A DNA stretch of 64,000 bases, taken from the NCBI RefSeq assembly GCF_014650455.1, contig NZ_BMUZ01000010.1, positions 248,001 to 312,000 of the forward strand, given 5' to 3'. The first letter of the stretch is position 1, and the number at the start of each line of letters is the position of its first letter. Origin of the DNA: Streptomyces xanthochromogenes (GTDB lineage: Bacteria > Actinomycetota > Actinomycetes > Streptomycetales > Streptomycetaceae). Position numbers and translations under genes: made by a program. A model generated the notes under the pieces. The model was not told the origin of the DNA. It did not search any database and worked only from the letters and a program-made list of their open reading frames with translations. Shown piece after piece: positions 32,563 through 40,947 of the stretch.

Positions 32563-33198
32563 ATGCGGATCCATGTCGTCGACCACCCTCTCGTGGCGCA
32601 CAAGCTCACCACGCTGCGCGACAAGCGCACCGACTCCCCGACCTTTCGGCGGCTCGCCGACGAGCTGGTCACCCTGCTCGCCTACGAAGCCACCCGGGAC
32701 GTGCGCACCGAGCAGGTGGACATCGAGACCCCGGTGACGCCGACGACGGGCGTGAAGCTCTCGTACCCGCGTCCCCTGGTGGTCCCGATCCTGCGGGCCG
32801 GTCTCGGCATGCTCGACGGCATGGTGCGCCTGCTGCCGACCGCCGAGGTGGGCTTCCTCGGCATGATCCGCAACGAGGAGACCCTGGAGGCCTCCACCTA
32901 CGCGACGCGGATGCCCGAGGACCTCTCGGGCCGTCAGGTGTACGTCCTCGACCCCATGCTGGCGACCGGCGGCACGCTCGTCGCGGCGATCCGCGAGCTG
33001 ATCAAGCGCGGCGCCGACGACGTCACGGCCGTGGTGCTGCTCGCCGCCCCCGAGGGCGTCGAGGTCATGGAGCGCGAGCTGGCGGGCACGCCGGTGACCG
33101 TGGTGACCGCCTCGGTCGACGAGCGCCTCAACGAGCACGGCTACATCGTGCCGGGCCTGGGCGACGCGGGCGACCGGATGTACGGCACCGTCGACTAG
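32563..33198 (+). CDS. upp: Uracil phosphoribosyltransferase
   Basis: A 211-residue enzyme that makes UMP from uracil and PRPP in pyrimidine salvage. The start region MRIHVVDHPLVAHKLTTLRD, the VPILRAGLGMLDG segment, the PRPP loop (VYVLDPMLATGGTL) and the uracil-binding C-terminus (GYIVPGLGDAGDRMYGT) are all present. ATG 32563 matches the family start; another ATG three codons upstream is less likely. It is a single gene followed by the convergent LytR_C gene 17 bases away. Confidence 0.95.
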   Translation: MRIHVVDHPLVAHKLTTLRDKRTDSPTFRRLADELVTLLAYEATRDVRTEQVDIETPVTPTTGVKLSYPRPLVVPILRAGLGMLDGMVRLLPTAEVGFLGMIRNEETLEASTYATRMPEDLSGRQVYVLDPMLATGGTLVAAIRELIKRGADDVTAVVLLAAPEGVEVMERELAGTPVTVVTASVDERLNEHGYIVPGLGDAGDRMYGTVD

Positions 33199-33215
33199 GG
33201 CTTGTCGAAGGTTTC

Positions 33216-33845
33216 TCAGCACTTCCCGGAGGGCGCGGGTGCGGGCTTGGCCAGGGCGGCCAGGGCCGTGTCCGCGTCCTTCGGCGTGTTCAGGTTCGCG
33301 AACGTGTTCCCCAGGATGAGGTCGACGTCCGGCGTGTCGCGCGTGTCGGTCTTCTGCGTGGTGCCCGCGAGCTGGGTGCCGAGTACGGAGAAGGGGCCGC
33401 GGGCCGCCGTCGGCGCGCCGAGCAGCACGCCGTTGTTGGCGACCTTCTTGTCGTACTCGGTGGGCGCGTTGCCGACCTTGCCGATCGCGAAGCCGCGCTT
33501 CTTCAGCTCGTCGGCGACCGACTTGGCGAGGCCGCCGCGCGGGGTCGCGTTGTAGACGTTGACGGTGATCTGCGCGGGCTTCGGCAGCGCCTGGGGCGCA
33601 CCGGAGCCGGACGCGGCGGGCGCCGGGCAGTTCTTGGCGTGTGCGGCGGCCTTGGCCTTGCCGCCACCGCCGCCGAACACGTCGATGAGCTGGACTGTCC
33701 CCCAGCCGATCAGGCCGAGGGCCACGACCGCGCCGACCAGCGCGAGGACCAGCCGGCCGCGCTTGCGGGGACGTCGCATCCGCGGGTAGGCGTCACCCTT
33801 GATGCGGTACTTTCCGCCCATGCCGGGGGGAGTGAGCATGCTCAT
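33216..33845 (-). CDS. LytR C-terminal-domain membrane protein
   Basis: A 209-residue protein with a short basic cytoplasmic N-terminus (MSMLTPPGMGGKYRIKGDAY), one helix (about residues 32-55), an Ala/Pro linker and a LytR_C domain (about 90-195) beginning ITVNVYNATPRGGLAKSVAD. The domain occurs in actinobacterial envelope proteins and is thought to contact cell-wall glycopolymers. Its catalytic LCP domain is absent, so it is not itself a ligase. It is convergent with upp. Confidence 0.85.
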   Translation of the reverse strand: MSMLTPPGMGGKYRIKGDAYPRMRRPRKRGRLVLALVGAVVALGLIGWGTVQLIDVFGGGGGKAKAAAHAKNCPAPAASGSGAPQALPKPAQITVNVYNATPRGGLAKSVADELKKRGFAIGKVGNAPTEYDKKVANNGVLLGAPTAARGPFSVLGTQLAGTTQKTDTRDTPDVDLILGNTFANLNTPKDADTALAALAKPAPAPSGKC

Positions 33846-33958
33846 AGGCGCAGGGTAGTGCCGACCCGGGACGATGCCTACTAAATGATCAACCGCTGGC
33901 GCGCGTGTGCGCCCGTATGCGCCGCAAAAGGTCCGAAAGGCTCACCCGGCTGTCGGGT

Positions 33959-34255
33959 TCAGTCCATTTCGAGTACGCGCGCGTGCAGAACCTGGCGCTG
34001 CTGGAGCGCGGCGCGTACCGCACGGTGGAGCCCGTCCTCCAGGTAGAGGTCGCCCTGCCACTTCACGACGTGCGCGAAGAGGTCGCCGTAGAACGTGGAG
34101 TCCTCGGCGAGGAGGGTCTCGAGGTCGAGCTGGCCCTTGGTGGTCACGAGCTGATCGAGCCGGACCGGGCGCGGCGCGACATCCGCCCACTGCCGGGTGC
34201 TTTCCCGGCCGTGGTCGGGGTAGGGCCGCCCGCTTCCGATGCGCTTGAAGATCAC
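33959..34255 (-). CDS. Conserved small protein annotated in relatives as VapB-type antitoxin
   Basis: A 98-residue protein starting MIFKRIGSGRPYPDHGREST. I recall near-identical actinobacterial proteins under a VapB antitoxin name, but no PIN-domain toxin adjoins it here. The C-terminal half (AHVVKWQGDLYLEDGLHRAV) resembles the DGxHR turn of ParB/sulfiredoxin-fold proteins, which bind nucleotides. It lies divergent from the HerA-like ATPase gene, 96 bases away. The true role is unclear. Confidence 0.7.
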   Translation of the reverse strand: MIFKRIGSGRPYPDHGRESTRQWADVAPRPVRLDQLVTTKGQLDLETLLAEDSTFYGDLFAHVVKWQGDLYLEDGLHRAVRAALQQRQVLHARVLEMD

Positions 34256-34351
34256 ACGGAAAGCCTACCGGGCGAGCGGCTCCGGGCGCAGCCATGGAGC
34301 CCGAGTGCAATCCTGGGCAAAACGCCAAAAACCCGACGCAGGGGGCTCGTC

Positions 34352-36055
34352 ATGACCGACAGCGACCAGACGGCGGCCGCGCGCGAGCCCATCAGTGCCG
34401 CGGAGCCGGACGAAACCGGAGCGCGGAATCCCGCCCCCGCGCCCGCCGACGCGCCCGCGCCCCCCGTACCCGCCGATGCCGCCCCCGTCGAGCCTGCCGG
34501 GACCGCCCCCGCCGTGCCGCAGCCGGCCGCCGAGATCGCCGCCGGATACGGCTTCACGGGCCCCGCGATGGAACTGGGCGCGCTGCTGTGGGACGGCCAG
34601 TGCCTGCCGGACGCGCCCATCCGCATCCCCCTCTCCATGCTCAACCGGCACGGCCTGGTCGCCGGGGCCACCGGCACCGGCAAGACCAAGACCCTCCAGC
34701 TCATCGCCGAGCAGCTCTCCGCCAACGGAGTGCCGGTGTTCCTCGCGGACGTCAAGGGCGACGTCTCCGGCATCTCGGCCCCGGGCCAGTCGGGCGACAA
34801 GGTGGCCGAACGGGCCGCACAGGTCGGCCAGGAGTGGGAGGCGGCCGGATTCCCCTGCGAGTTCTACGGTCTCGGCGGCATCGGCCCCGGCATCCCGCTG
34901 CGCGCCACGGTCACCAGCTTCGGACCCGTACTCCTGTCGAAGGTGCTCCAGCTCAACCAGACCCAGGAGCAGTCGCTCGGCCTGATCTTCCACTACGCGG
35001 ACACGAAGGGCCTGGAGCTCTACGACCTGAAGGACCTGAAGGCGGTCGTCGGCTTCCTGGTCTCGGACGTCGGCAAGGCCGAACTCAAGGGAATCGGCGG
35101 CCTGTCGTCCGTCACCGCCGGGGTGATCCTGCGGGCGATCACCGCGTTCGAACAGCAGGGTGCCGAGGCGTTCTTCGGGGAGCCGGAGTTCGACACGAGC
35201 GAGCTGCTCCGGCTCGCACCGGACGGCCGCGGCCTGGTGTCGGTGCTCGAACTGCCCGCCGTCCAGGACAAGCCCCACCTCTTCTCGACCTTCCTGATGT
35301 GGCTGCTCGCCGACCTCTTCCAGAAACTCCCCGAGGTCGGGGACGTGGACCGGCCCAAGCTCGTCTTCTTCTTCGACGAGGCGCACCTCCTGTTCAACGG
35401 CGCGTCCAAGGCGTTCCTGGAGTCGATCACGCAGACGGTCCGGCTGATCCGCTCCAAGGGCGTGGGCATCTTCTTCGTGACCCAGACCCCGAAGGACGTC
35501 CCCGCCGACGTCCTGGCCCAGCTCGGCAACCGCGTCCAGCACGCGCTGCGGGCCTTCACGCCGGACGACGCGAAGGCGTTGAAGGCGACGGTACGGACGT
35601 TCCCGCACTCCCCCTACGACCTCGAAGAGGTCCTGACCTCGCTCGGCACCGGCGAGGCGGTCATCACCGTGCTGAGCGAGAACGGCGCCCCCACCCCGGT
35701 CGCGGCGACCCGGCTGCGCGCCCCGCAGTCCCTGATGGCGCCCATCGACCCCGGCGCCCTCGACCAGGCCGTCAAGTCCTCGATCCTGTACGCCCGTTAC
35801 GCCGAGCCGGTCGACCGCGAATCCGCCTTCGAGAAGCTGTCGGCGGCGGAGCGGGCGCGGGAGGAGGCGGCGGTGTCGGCGGCGCTCGACCCGTCCGCGG
35901 GCTCGGGCAAGCCGGCCGGCCGCGGGAAGAAGCAGGACGCCTCGCTGGCGGAGCAGGTGGTGAGCAGCGGCATCTTCCGCTCGCTGGCCCGGTCCGTGGG
36001 GACGCAGCTGGGCCGCGAGATCTCCCGCTCGATCTTCGGCACGCGCCGCAGGTAA
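34352..36055 (+). CDS. HerA-like ATPase (DUF853, DNA helicase/translocase type)
   Basis: A 567-residue P-loop ATPase. A disordered Ala/Pro lead of about 65 residues precedes Walker A (GATGTGKTK, about 105-113). A Walker B strand ends in DEAH (LVFFFDEAHLLFNG, about 331-344), followed by an arginine-finger-like segment (FFVTQTPKDVPADVLAQLGNR). DUF853 proteins are FtsK/HerA superfamily members of unknown DNA or peptide substrate. The start at ATG 34352 is where coding bias begins. The last codons lie inside a tandem duplication (36037-36146). Confidence 0.85.
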   Translation: MTDSDQTAAAREPISAAEPDETGARNPAPAPADAPAPPVPADAAPVEPAGTAPAVPQPAAEIAAGYGFTGPAMELGALLWDGQCLPDAPIRIPLSMLNRHGLVAGATGTGKTKTLQLIAEQLSANGVPVFLADVKGDVSGISAPGQSGDKVAERAAQVGQEWEAAGFPCEFYGLGGIGPGIPLRATVTSFGPVLLSKVLQLNQTQEQSLGLIFHYADTKGLELYDLKDLKAVVGFLVSDVGKAELKGIGGLSSVTAGVILRAITAFEQQGAEAFFGEPEFDTSELLRLAPDGRGLVSVLELPAVQDKPHLFSTFLMWLLADLFQKLPEVGDVDRPKLVFFFDEAHLLFNGASKAFLESITQTVRLIRSKGVGIFFVTQTPKDVPADVLAQLGNRVQHALRAFTPDDAKALKATVRTFPHSPYDLEEVLTSLGTGEAVITVLSENGAPTPVAATRLRAPQSLMAPIDPGALDQAVKSSILYARYAEPVDRESAFEKLSAAERAREEAAVSAALDPSAGSGKPAGRGKKQDASLAEQVVSSGIFRSLARSVGTQLGREISRSIFGTRRR

Positions 36056-36146
36056 CGCGCGGGCCGGCCCCTGGGGGCTCCGCCGGACGCCGGCACGCGC
36101 CGCAGGTAACGCGCGGGCCGGCCCCTGGGGGCTCCGCCGGACGCCG
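36037..36146. repeat. Exact 54-bp tandem duplication at the HerA-like stop codon
   Basis: The segment 36037-36090 is repeated without change at 36091-36144, plus two more matching bases. The first copy holds the last six codons and the TAA stop; the second is outside the gene. Confidence 0.92.
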
Positions 36147-36458
36147 TTCGCGCCTTGAGGGCGCTCGTCCGCGAACTCCCCCACGGCTTTTACGGCCCAG
36201 GGGAGACGCCCATGACGGGCCGAGGCTGCCTGGTGCGGGCCGGCGCCAAGGTCTTGAGGGGCGCGAGGAACTGCGTGAACGACCCCTACGGTCCGCAGCC
36301 GAACCAAAGGGCCCGGGGACGCAGCTTCCGGAAGCCCACCCACCCCCATTCCACCCCCGGAGGGTTGCGGGAAGGGGCGGGGAGGGGCAAGACCCCGGAG
36401 CCTGGGGCGGAACCCCAGGGGGTTGGCCCCGCCCCCCGAGCGCCCAACCGGGGCGGGG
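36147..36458. repeat. Intergenic dispersed-repeat region
   Basis: It contains a TTCGCGCCTTGAGGGCGCTC unit and a GGGGCGCGAGGAACTGCGTG unit with ACGGTCCGCAGCCGAA, both related to units at 16480-16650. A GGGGCGGGGC-rich stretch lies before the stop of the leftward HhH gene. No gene is supported. Confidence 0.55.
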
Positions 36459-37040
36459 CTACTTCGCGGCCCGCGCCGCCGCCTTCGCCTCCTGCTTGTA
36501 CGCCCGTACCTTCGCCAGCGACTCCGGCCCGGTGATGTCCGCGACCGAACGGAACGACCCGGCCTCCCCGTAGGGACCCGCCGCCTCCCGCCACCCCCGG
36601 GGCCGCACCCCGAGCTGCTTCCCCAGGAGCGCGAGGAAGATCCTCGCCTTCTGCTCGCCGAACCCCGGCAGCGCCTTCAGCCGCGAGAACAGCTCGGCCC
36701 CGGACGCCACTCCCGTCCACACCCCGGCCGCGTCACCCCCGTACTCCTCCACGAGGAACCCGCACAACTGCTGGATCCGCTTCGCCATGGACCCGGGGTA
36801 GCGGTGCACCGCCGGTTTCTCCTTGAGCAGCTCTGCGAAGGCCTCCGGGTCGTACGCCGCGATCGCCTCCGCGTCGAGGTCGTCGGCCCCCATCCGCCGG
36901 GCGATCGTGTACGGGCCCGAGAACGCCCATTCCATGGGCACCTGCTGGTCGAGCAGCATGCCGACGAGCGCGGCCAGCGGGCTGCGCCCGAGCAGCTCGT
37001 CGGCCTCGGGCTGCTGGGCGAGCCGAAGGGTTGTGTTCAT
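36459..37040 (-). CDS. HhH-GPD base-excision repair protein
   Basis: A 193-residue helix-hairpin-helix DNA glycosylase-like protein. It starts MNTTLRLAQQPEADELLGRS, has the LVGMLLDQQVPMEWAFSGPY helix pair and the hairpin LKALPGFGEQKARIFLALLG. The usual HhH-GPD aspartate is not obvious after the hairpin, so glycosylase activity is uncertain. The short Ala/Lys C-terminus is typical of this actinobacterial subfamily. ATG 37040 agrees with coding bias. Confidence 0.82.
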   Translation of the reverse strand: MNTTLRLAQQPEADELLGRSPLAALVGMLLDQQVPMEWAFSGPYTIARRMGADDLDAEAIAAYDPEAFAELLKEKPAVHRYPGSMAKRIQQLCGFLVEEYGGDAAGVWTGVASGAELFSRLKALPGFGEQKARIFLALLGKQLGVRPRGWREAAGPYGEAGSFRSVADITGPESLAKVRAYKQEAKAAARAAK

Positions 37041-37336
37041 GCCTCGATGATCGACGGCCGACGACCCCGGCGCACGCGGACACCCCCCGGGTCCCCGGGG
37101 GAACGCGGACCGACACTCCCCGCCCCGACATCCCCGCCCCGATACGGGGCGCGGCTCACGTGCCCGCACGTGTCCATCCCACATGTGCGCAGCCCCCATG
37201 TGCCCAAGCCCCTGTGCGCGGCCCACACAAGCCGCGCCCCCGCGCCCTTTTCGAGTCGACTCACGCTTTCGTATGACAGACGTACGGCACTCGAATGGCC
37301 GAGGCCGGGCCGGGTAGTTCCGACCGGACCATCACG

Positions 37337-37390
37337 TGCGTACCGGGTACGTGCGTAGCAGCCATGTGCGTACCAAGAGGGGCGACCGCA
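37337..37390 (+). promoter_or_regulatory. Repeated GTGCGTA motifs upstream of the geosmin synthase gene
   Basis: GTGCGTAC, GTGCGTAG and GTGCGTAC lie within 40 bases, 14-54 bases before the start, and the preceding 200 bases are rich in ACATGTG/ACGTGCC-like words. A GAGGGGCGA ribosome site is at 37376-37384. A regulator cannot be named. Confidence 0.4.
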
Positions 37391-39859
37391 GTGAGCCAGC
37401 CTTTTGTCCTGCCGGATTTCTATCTGCCGTATCCGGCCCGGCTCAATCCCCACCTGGACTCCGCGCGGGAGCACTCCCGTACCTGGGCACGGGACATGGG
37501 CATGCTGGAGGGCTCCGGGATCTGGGACCTGGCGGACCTGGACGCGCACGACTACGCGCTGCTCTGTTCGTACACCCACCCCGACTGCGACGCCGAGCAG
37601 CTCGCCCTGGTGACGGACTGGTACGTGTGGGTCTTCTTCTTCGACGACCACTTCCTGGAGATGTTCAAGCGAACCCTGGACCGCAAGGGCGGCAAGGAAT
37701 ACCTCGACCGGCTGCCCGCCTTCATGCCCATGGACCTCGCCGACGGGTTCCCCGAGGCGACCAACCCGGTCGAGGCGGGCCTCGCCGACCTGTGGGCGCG
37801 CACGGTTCCGTCGATGACGAAGGAATGGCGCGAGCGCTTCGCGATCAGCACCCGCAACCTGCTCAACGAGTCGCTGTGGGAGCTCGCCAACATCAACGCG
37901 GGCCGGATCGCCAACCCCGTCGAGTACATCGAGATGCGCCGCAAGGTGGGCGGCGCGCCGTGGTCGGCCGGCCTCATCGAGTACGCCGCGAACGCCGAAC
38001 TCCCCGCGTCCGTAGCCGGGTCGAGGCCGCTGCGGGTCCTCACCGACGCCTTCTCCGACGCCGTCCATCTGCGCAACGACCTGTTCTCCTACCAGCGCGA
38101 GGTCGAGGACGAGGGCGAACTCAGCAACGGCGTTCTGGTACTTGAGACCTTCCTCGGCTGCACGACACAGCAGGCCGCCGAGGCCGTCAACGACCTGCTG
38201 ACCTCGCGGCTCCAGCAGTTCGAGAACACCGCGCTCACCGAAGTCCCGGCGCTGTGCCTGGAGAAGGGCCTCACACCCGACCAGTGCGCGGCGGTCGCGG
38301 CGTACGTCAAGGGCCTCCAGGACTGGCAGTCCGGCGGTCACGAGTGGCACATGCGCTCCAGCCGCTACATGAACGAGGGCGCCGCCCTCGGCCCCTCCTT
38401 GTCCGACGGAGTGCTCGGCACCTCGGCGCTCGACGTCTCCGCCCTGTTCGGCCGCCCCGCCGAGGCCCGGCACCGCAGCTTCACCCATGTGCCGCGGCAG
38501 AAGGTCGGCCCCTCGTTGCTGCCCGACTTCGATGTGCCGTACCCACTGACGATCAGTCCGCATGTGGACCACGCACGTGTGGAGTCGATGGCCTGGGCGG
38601 ACCGTATGGGGCTGCTCGACGACATCTGGGACGCCGAGAAGCTGACGGGCTACGACTTCGCCCTCTGCTCGGCGGGGCTCGACCCGGACGCGACACCGGA
38701 CGAACTCGCCCTCAGCGCAGAGTGGTTGACCTGGGGAACCTACGGTGACGACTACTACCCGCTGGTGTACGGCAGGCCGCGCAACCTGGCCGGGGCGCGG
38801 GCGGCCACCGAGCGGTTCTCCGCGTGCATGCCGGTCGACGTGCCCGCCGCGGGCGCCCTGGCCGCGGTGACCCCGATGGAGCGCGGCCTCGCCGACCTGT
38901 GGGCGCGCACCGCCGGGCCGATGTCCGTCGAGGCCCGCACGGCCTTCCGCCGGTCCGTCGACGTCATGCTGGAGAGCTGGCTCTGGGAGCTGCACAACCA
39001 GGGCCAGCACCGCATCCCCGACCCCGTCGACTACATCGAGATGCGCCGCTACACCTTCGGCTCCGACCTCACCATGAGCCTGTCGCGCCTGCGCCACGCG
39101 GGCCAACTGCCGCCCGGCCTCTACGAGAGCGGCCCGATCCGCAGCCTGGAGAACGCGGCCGCCGACTACTGCTGCCTGCTCAACGACGTCTTCTCGTACC
39201 AGAAGGAGATCGAGTACGAGGGCGAGGTGCACAACGGCGTCCTGGTCGTCCAGAACTTCTTCGACTGCGACTACCCCACGGCCCTGCGCATCGTGGACGA
39301 CCTGATGCGCTCGCGGCTGCGCCAGTTCCAGCACGTCATCGACAACGAACTCCCGCTGCTGGTCGAGGACTTCGAGCTCGACCAGAGCGGACGGGAGACG
39401 CTCGGCGCCTACGTGGCCGAACTCCAGGACTGGATCGCGGGGATTTTGAACTGGCACGCCTCGGTACGCCGCTACGGGGCCGCCGACCTCCCGGGGAGCC
39501 TGCCCCATGGCAGCTCACCCCATACCGCGTCCCGAGGTGGTGTGGCCCCCGGGTGGATGCGGCCCAGCGGGGACGGGACCTCGGCGGACCGGGTCCGGCT
39601 GCCGGAGGCCTGGAAGGCGGCGGTCACTGCCACGGCGCCCCCGGCATCGACCCCCTCCGTGACCTCTGGTCCCTCCGCGACCTCGGTTTCCCCGGCGTCG
39701 ACAGTGCCCTCGGCGACCCCTGTGACCCCTGTGCTCCCTGTGCCCTCGGTGCCGGCAGGGCTCCTGGTGCCCACGGTGGCCGTGCCGTCCCTGCCGGTGT
39801 CGGCCGAGTGGTCGCCCACCCTTCCGGCGCCCACAGTGGCGGGAGGCCATGCCTCGTGA
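37391..39859 (+). CDS. geoA: Geosmin synthase (germacradienol/geosmin cyclase)
   Basis: An 822-residue bifunctional terpene synthase. The N-terminal half converts farnesyl diphosphate to germacradienol: it has the magnesium motif DDHFLE (85-90) and an NDLFSYQRE motif (229-237). The C-terminal half forms geosmin: it has DDYYP (453-457) and NDVFSYQKE (598-606). Both catalytic domains look intact, so the strain should make the earthy odorant. The family usually ends near residue 710-730; here about 110 extra residues rich in Thr, Val, Pro and Ala follow. GTG 37391 has GAGGGG upstream. Confidence 0.95.
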   Translation: MSQPFVLPDFYLPYPARLNPHLDSAREHSRTWARDMGMLEGSGIWDLADLDAHDYALLCSYTHPDCDAEQLALVTDWYVWVFFFDDHFLEMFKRTLDRKGGKEYLDRLPAFMPMDLADGFPEATNPVEAGLADLWARTVPSMTKEWRERFAISTRNLLNESLWELANINAGRIANPVEYIEMRRKVGGAPWSAGLIEYAANAELPASVAGSRPLRVLTDAFSDAVHLRNDLFSYQREVEDEGELSNGVLVLETFLGCTTQQAAEAVNDLLTSRLQQFENTALTEVPALCLEKGLTPDQCAAVAAYVKGLQDWQSGGHEWHMRSSRYMNEGAALGPSLSDGVLGTSALDVSALFGRPAEARHRSFTHVPRQKVGPSLLPDFDVPYPLTISPHVDHARVESMAWADRMGLLDDIWDAEKLTGYDFALCSAGLDPDATPDELALSAEWLTWGTYGDDYYPLVYGRPRNLAGARAATERFSACMPVDVPAAGALAAVTPMERGLADLWARTAGPMSVEARTAFRRSVDVMLESWLWELHNQGQHRIPDPVDYIEMRRYTFGSDLTMSLSRLRHAGQLPPGLYESGPIRSLENAAADYCCLLNDVFSYQKEIEYEGEVHNGVLVVQNFFDCDYPTALRIVDDLMRSRLRQFQHVIDNELPLLVEDFELDQSGRETLGAYVAELQDWIAGILNWHASVRRYGAADLPGSLPHGSSPHTASRGGVAPGWMRPSGDGTSADRVRLPEAWKAAVTATAPPASTPSVTSGPSATSVSPASTVPSATPVTPVLPVPSVPAGLLVPTVAVPSLPVSAEWSPTLPAPTVAGGHAS

Positions 39860-39918
39860 TCCTCTGATGTGCGGGGGCCACATCCCGGGGCCGGACCCGG
39901 CCACGAGGAGGCGCGCGC

Positions 39919-40842
39919 ATGGGACACGACCACGGCGCGCCCTCGGCGGCATCCGGCACGCTCAGCGGCACGTACCGCAACCGGCTGCTGTGGACCATCG
40001 GCATCAGCGCGTCGATCACCCTGATCCAGGTGGTCGGCGCGCTGCTCTCCGGCAGCCTCGCGCTGCTCGCCGACGCCGCGCACAGCCTCACCGACGCGGT
40101 CGGCGTCTCCCTCGCACTCGGCGCGATCACGCTCGCCCAGCGGGCCCCGACCCCATGCCGCACCTTCGGCTTCTACCGGGTGGAGATCTTCTCGGCGGTC
40201 CTGAACGCCCTGCTGCTCGCCGCGATCTTCGTCTGGGTGCTGTACTCGGCGATCCGTCGCTTCAGCGAACCGGTCGAGGTCAAGGGCGGCCTCATGTTCG
40301 CGGTCGCGGTGGGCGGACTCGCCGCGAACCTGGTGGGCCTGTGGCTGCTGAAGGACGCGAAGGACAAGAGCCTCAACCTGCGCGGCGCGTATCTGGAAGT
40401 GCTCGGCGACGCGCTCGGCTCGGTGGCGGTGATCGTGGGCGGCCTGATCATCCTCTTCACGGGCTGGCAGGCCGCCGACCCGATCGCCTCCATCGTCATC
40501 GGTCTCCTGATCGTGCCGCGGACGTACGGGCTGCTGCGGGACGCCCTGCACGTGCTGATGGAAGCCGCCCCGAACGACGTGGACCTCGCCGAGGTCCGCC
40601 GCCACCTCCTCGAAGAGCCGGGTGTGGTCGACGTACATGACCTGCACGGTTGGACGGTGACGTCCGGCATGCCTGTGCTCACCGCACATGTGGTGGTGAA
40701 GGAGACCGCCCTGGAAGGTGGGTACGGGGAGCTGCTGACCCGGCTCCAGAGCTGTGTGGGGGACCACTTCGACGTGGCCCACTCCACGATCCAGCTGGAA
40801 CCCGAGGGCCACACCGAGGCCGCGGACTCCCTGCACCGCTGA
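39919..40842 (+). CDS. Cation diffusion facilitator (CzcD/ZitB type)
   Basis: A 307-residue metal:H+ antiporter with six helices and a cytoplasmic C-terminal ferredoxin-like domain. Helix 2 carries the metal-site pair ALLADAAHSLTD (D and H/D one turn apart) and helix 5 has YLEVLGDALGSV, the matching HxxxD-like site in which one histidine is replaced by glutamate. The C-terminal domain ends HSTIQLEP. Members export zinc, cobalt or cadmium. It follows geoA by 60 bases in the same direction; there is no functional link that I can see. Confidence 0.9.
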   Translation: MGHDHGAPSAASGTLSGTYRNRLLWTIGISASITLIQVVGALLSGSLALLADAAHSLTDAVGVSLALGAITLAQRAPTPCRTFGFYRVEIFSAVLNALLLAAIFVWVLYSAIRRFSEPVEVKGGLMFAVAVGGLAANLVGLWLLKDAKDKSLNLRGAYLEVLGDALGSVAVIVGGLIILFTGWQAADPIASIVIGLLIVPRTYGLLRDALHVLMEAAPNDVDLAEVRRHLLEEPGVVDVHDLHGWTVTSGMPVLTAHVVVKETALEGGYGELLTRLQSCVGDHFDVAHSTIQLEPEGHTEAADSLHR

Positions 40843-40947
40843 CCGCCCCGCCGTGCGGTCACCGAGCGTGAGCAGCGCTCGGCGCGCGGGTTCGGGCGGG
40901 GCTGTCTAGCCTGTTCGGGGGGCTGCGCTTCCTGGAAGGGTGAGTCC

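Noticed and set aside
33959..34255. Toxin-antitoxin locus
   Set aside because: No toxin-like gene lies on either side; the neighbours are a LytR_C protein and a HerA-like ATPase.
37337..39859. Larger terpene gene cluster around geosmin synthase
   Set aside because: Flanking genes are a repair protein and a CDF transporter; no P450, prenyl synthase or regulator is adjacent.
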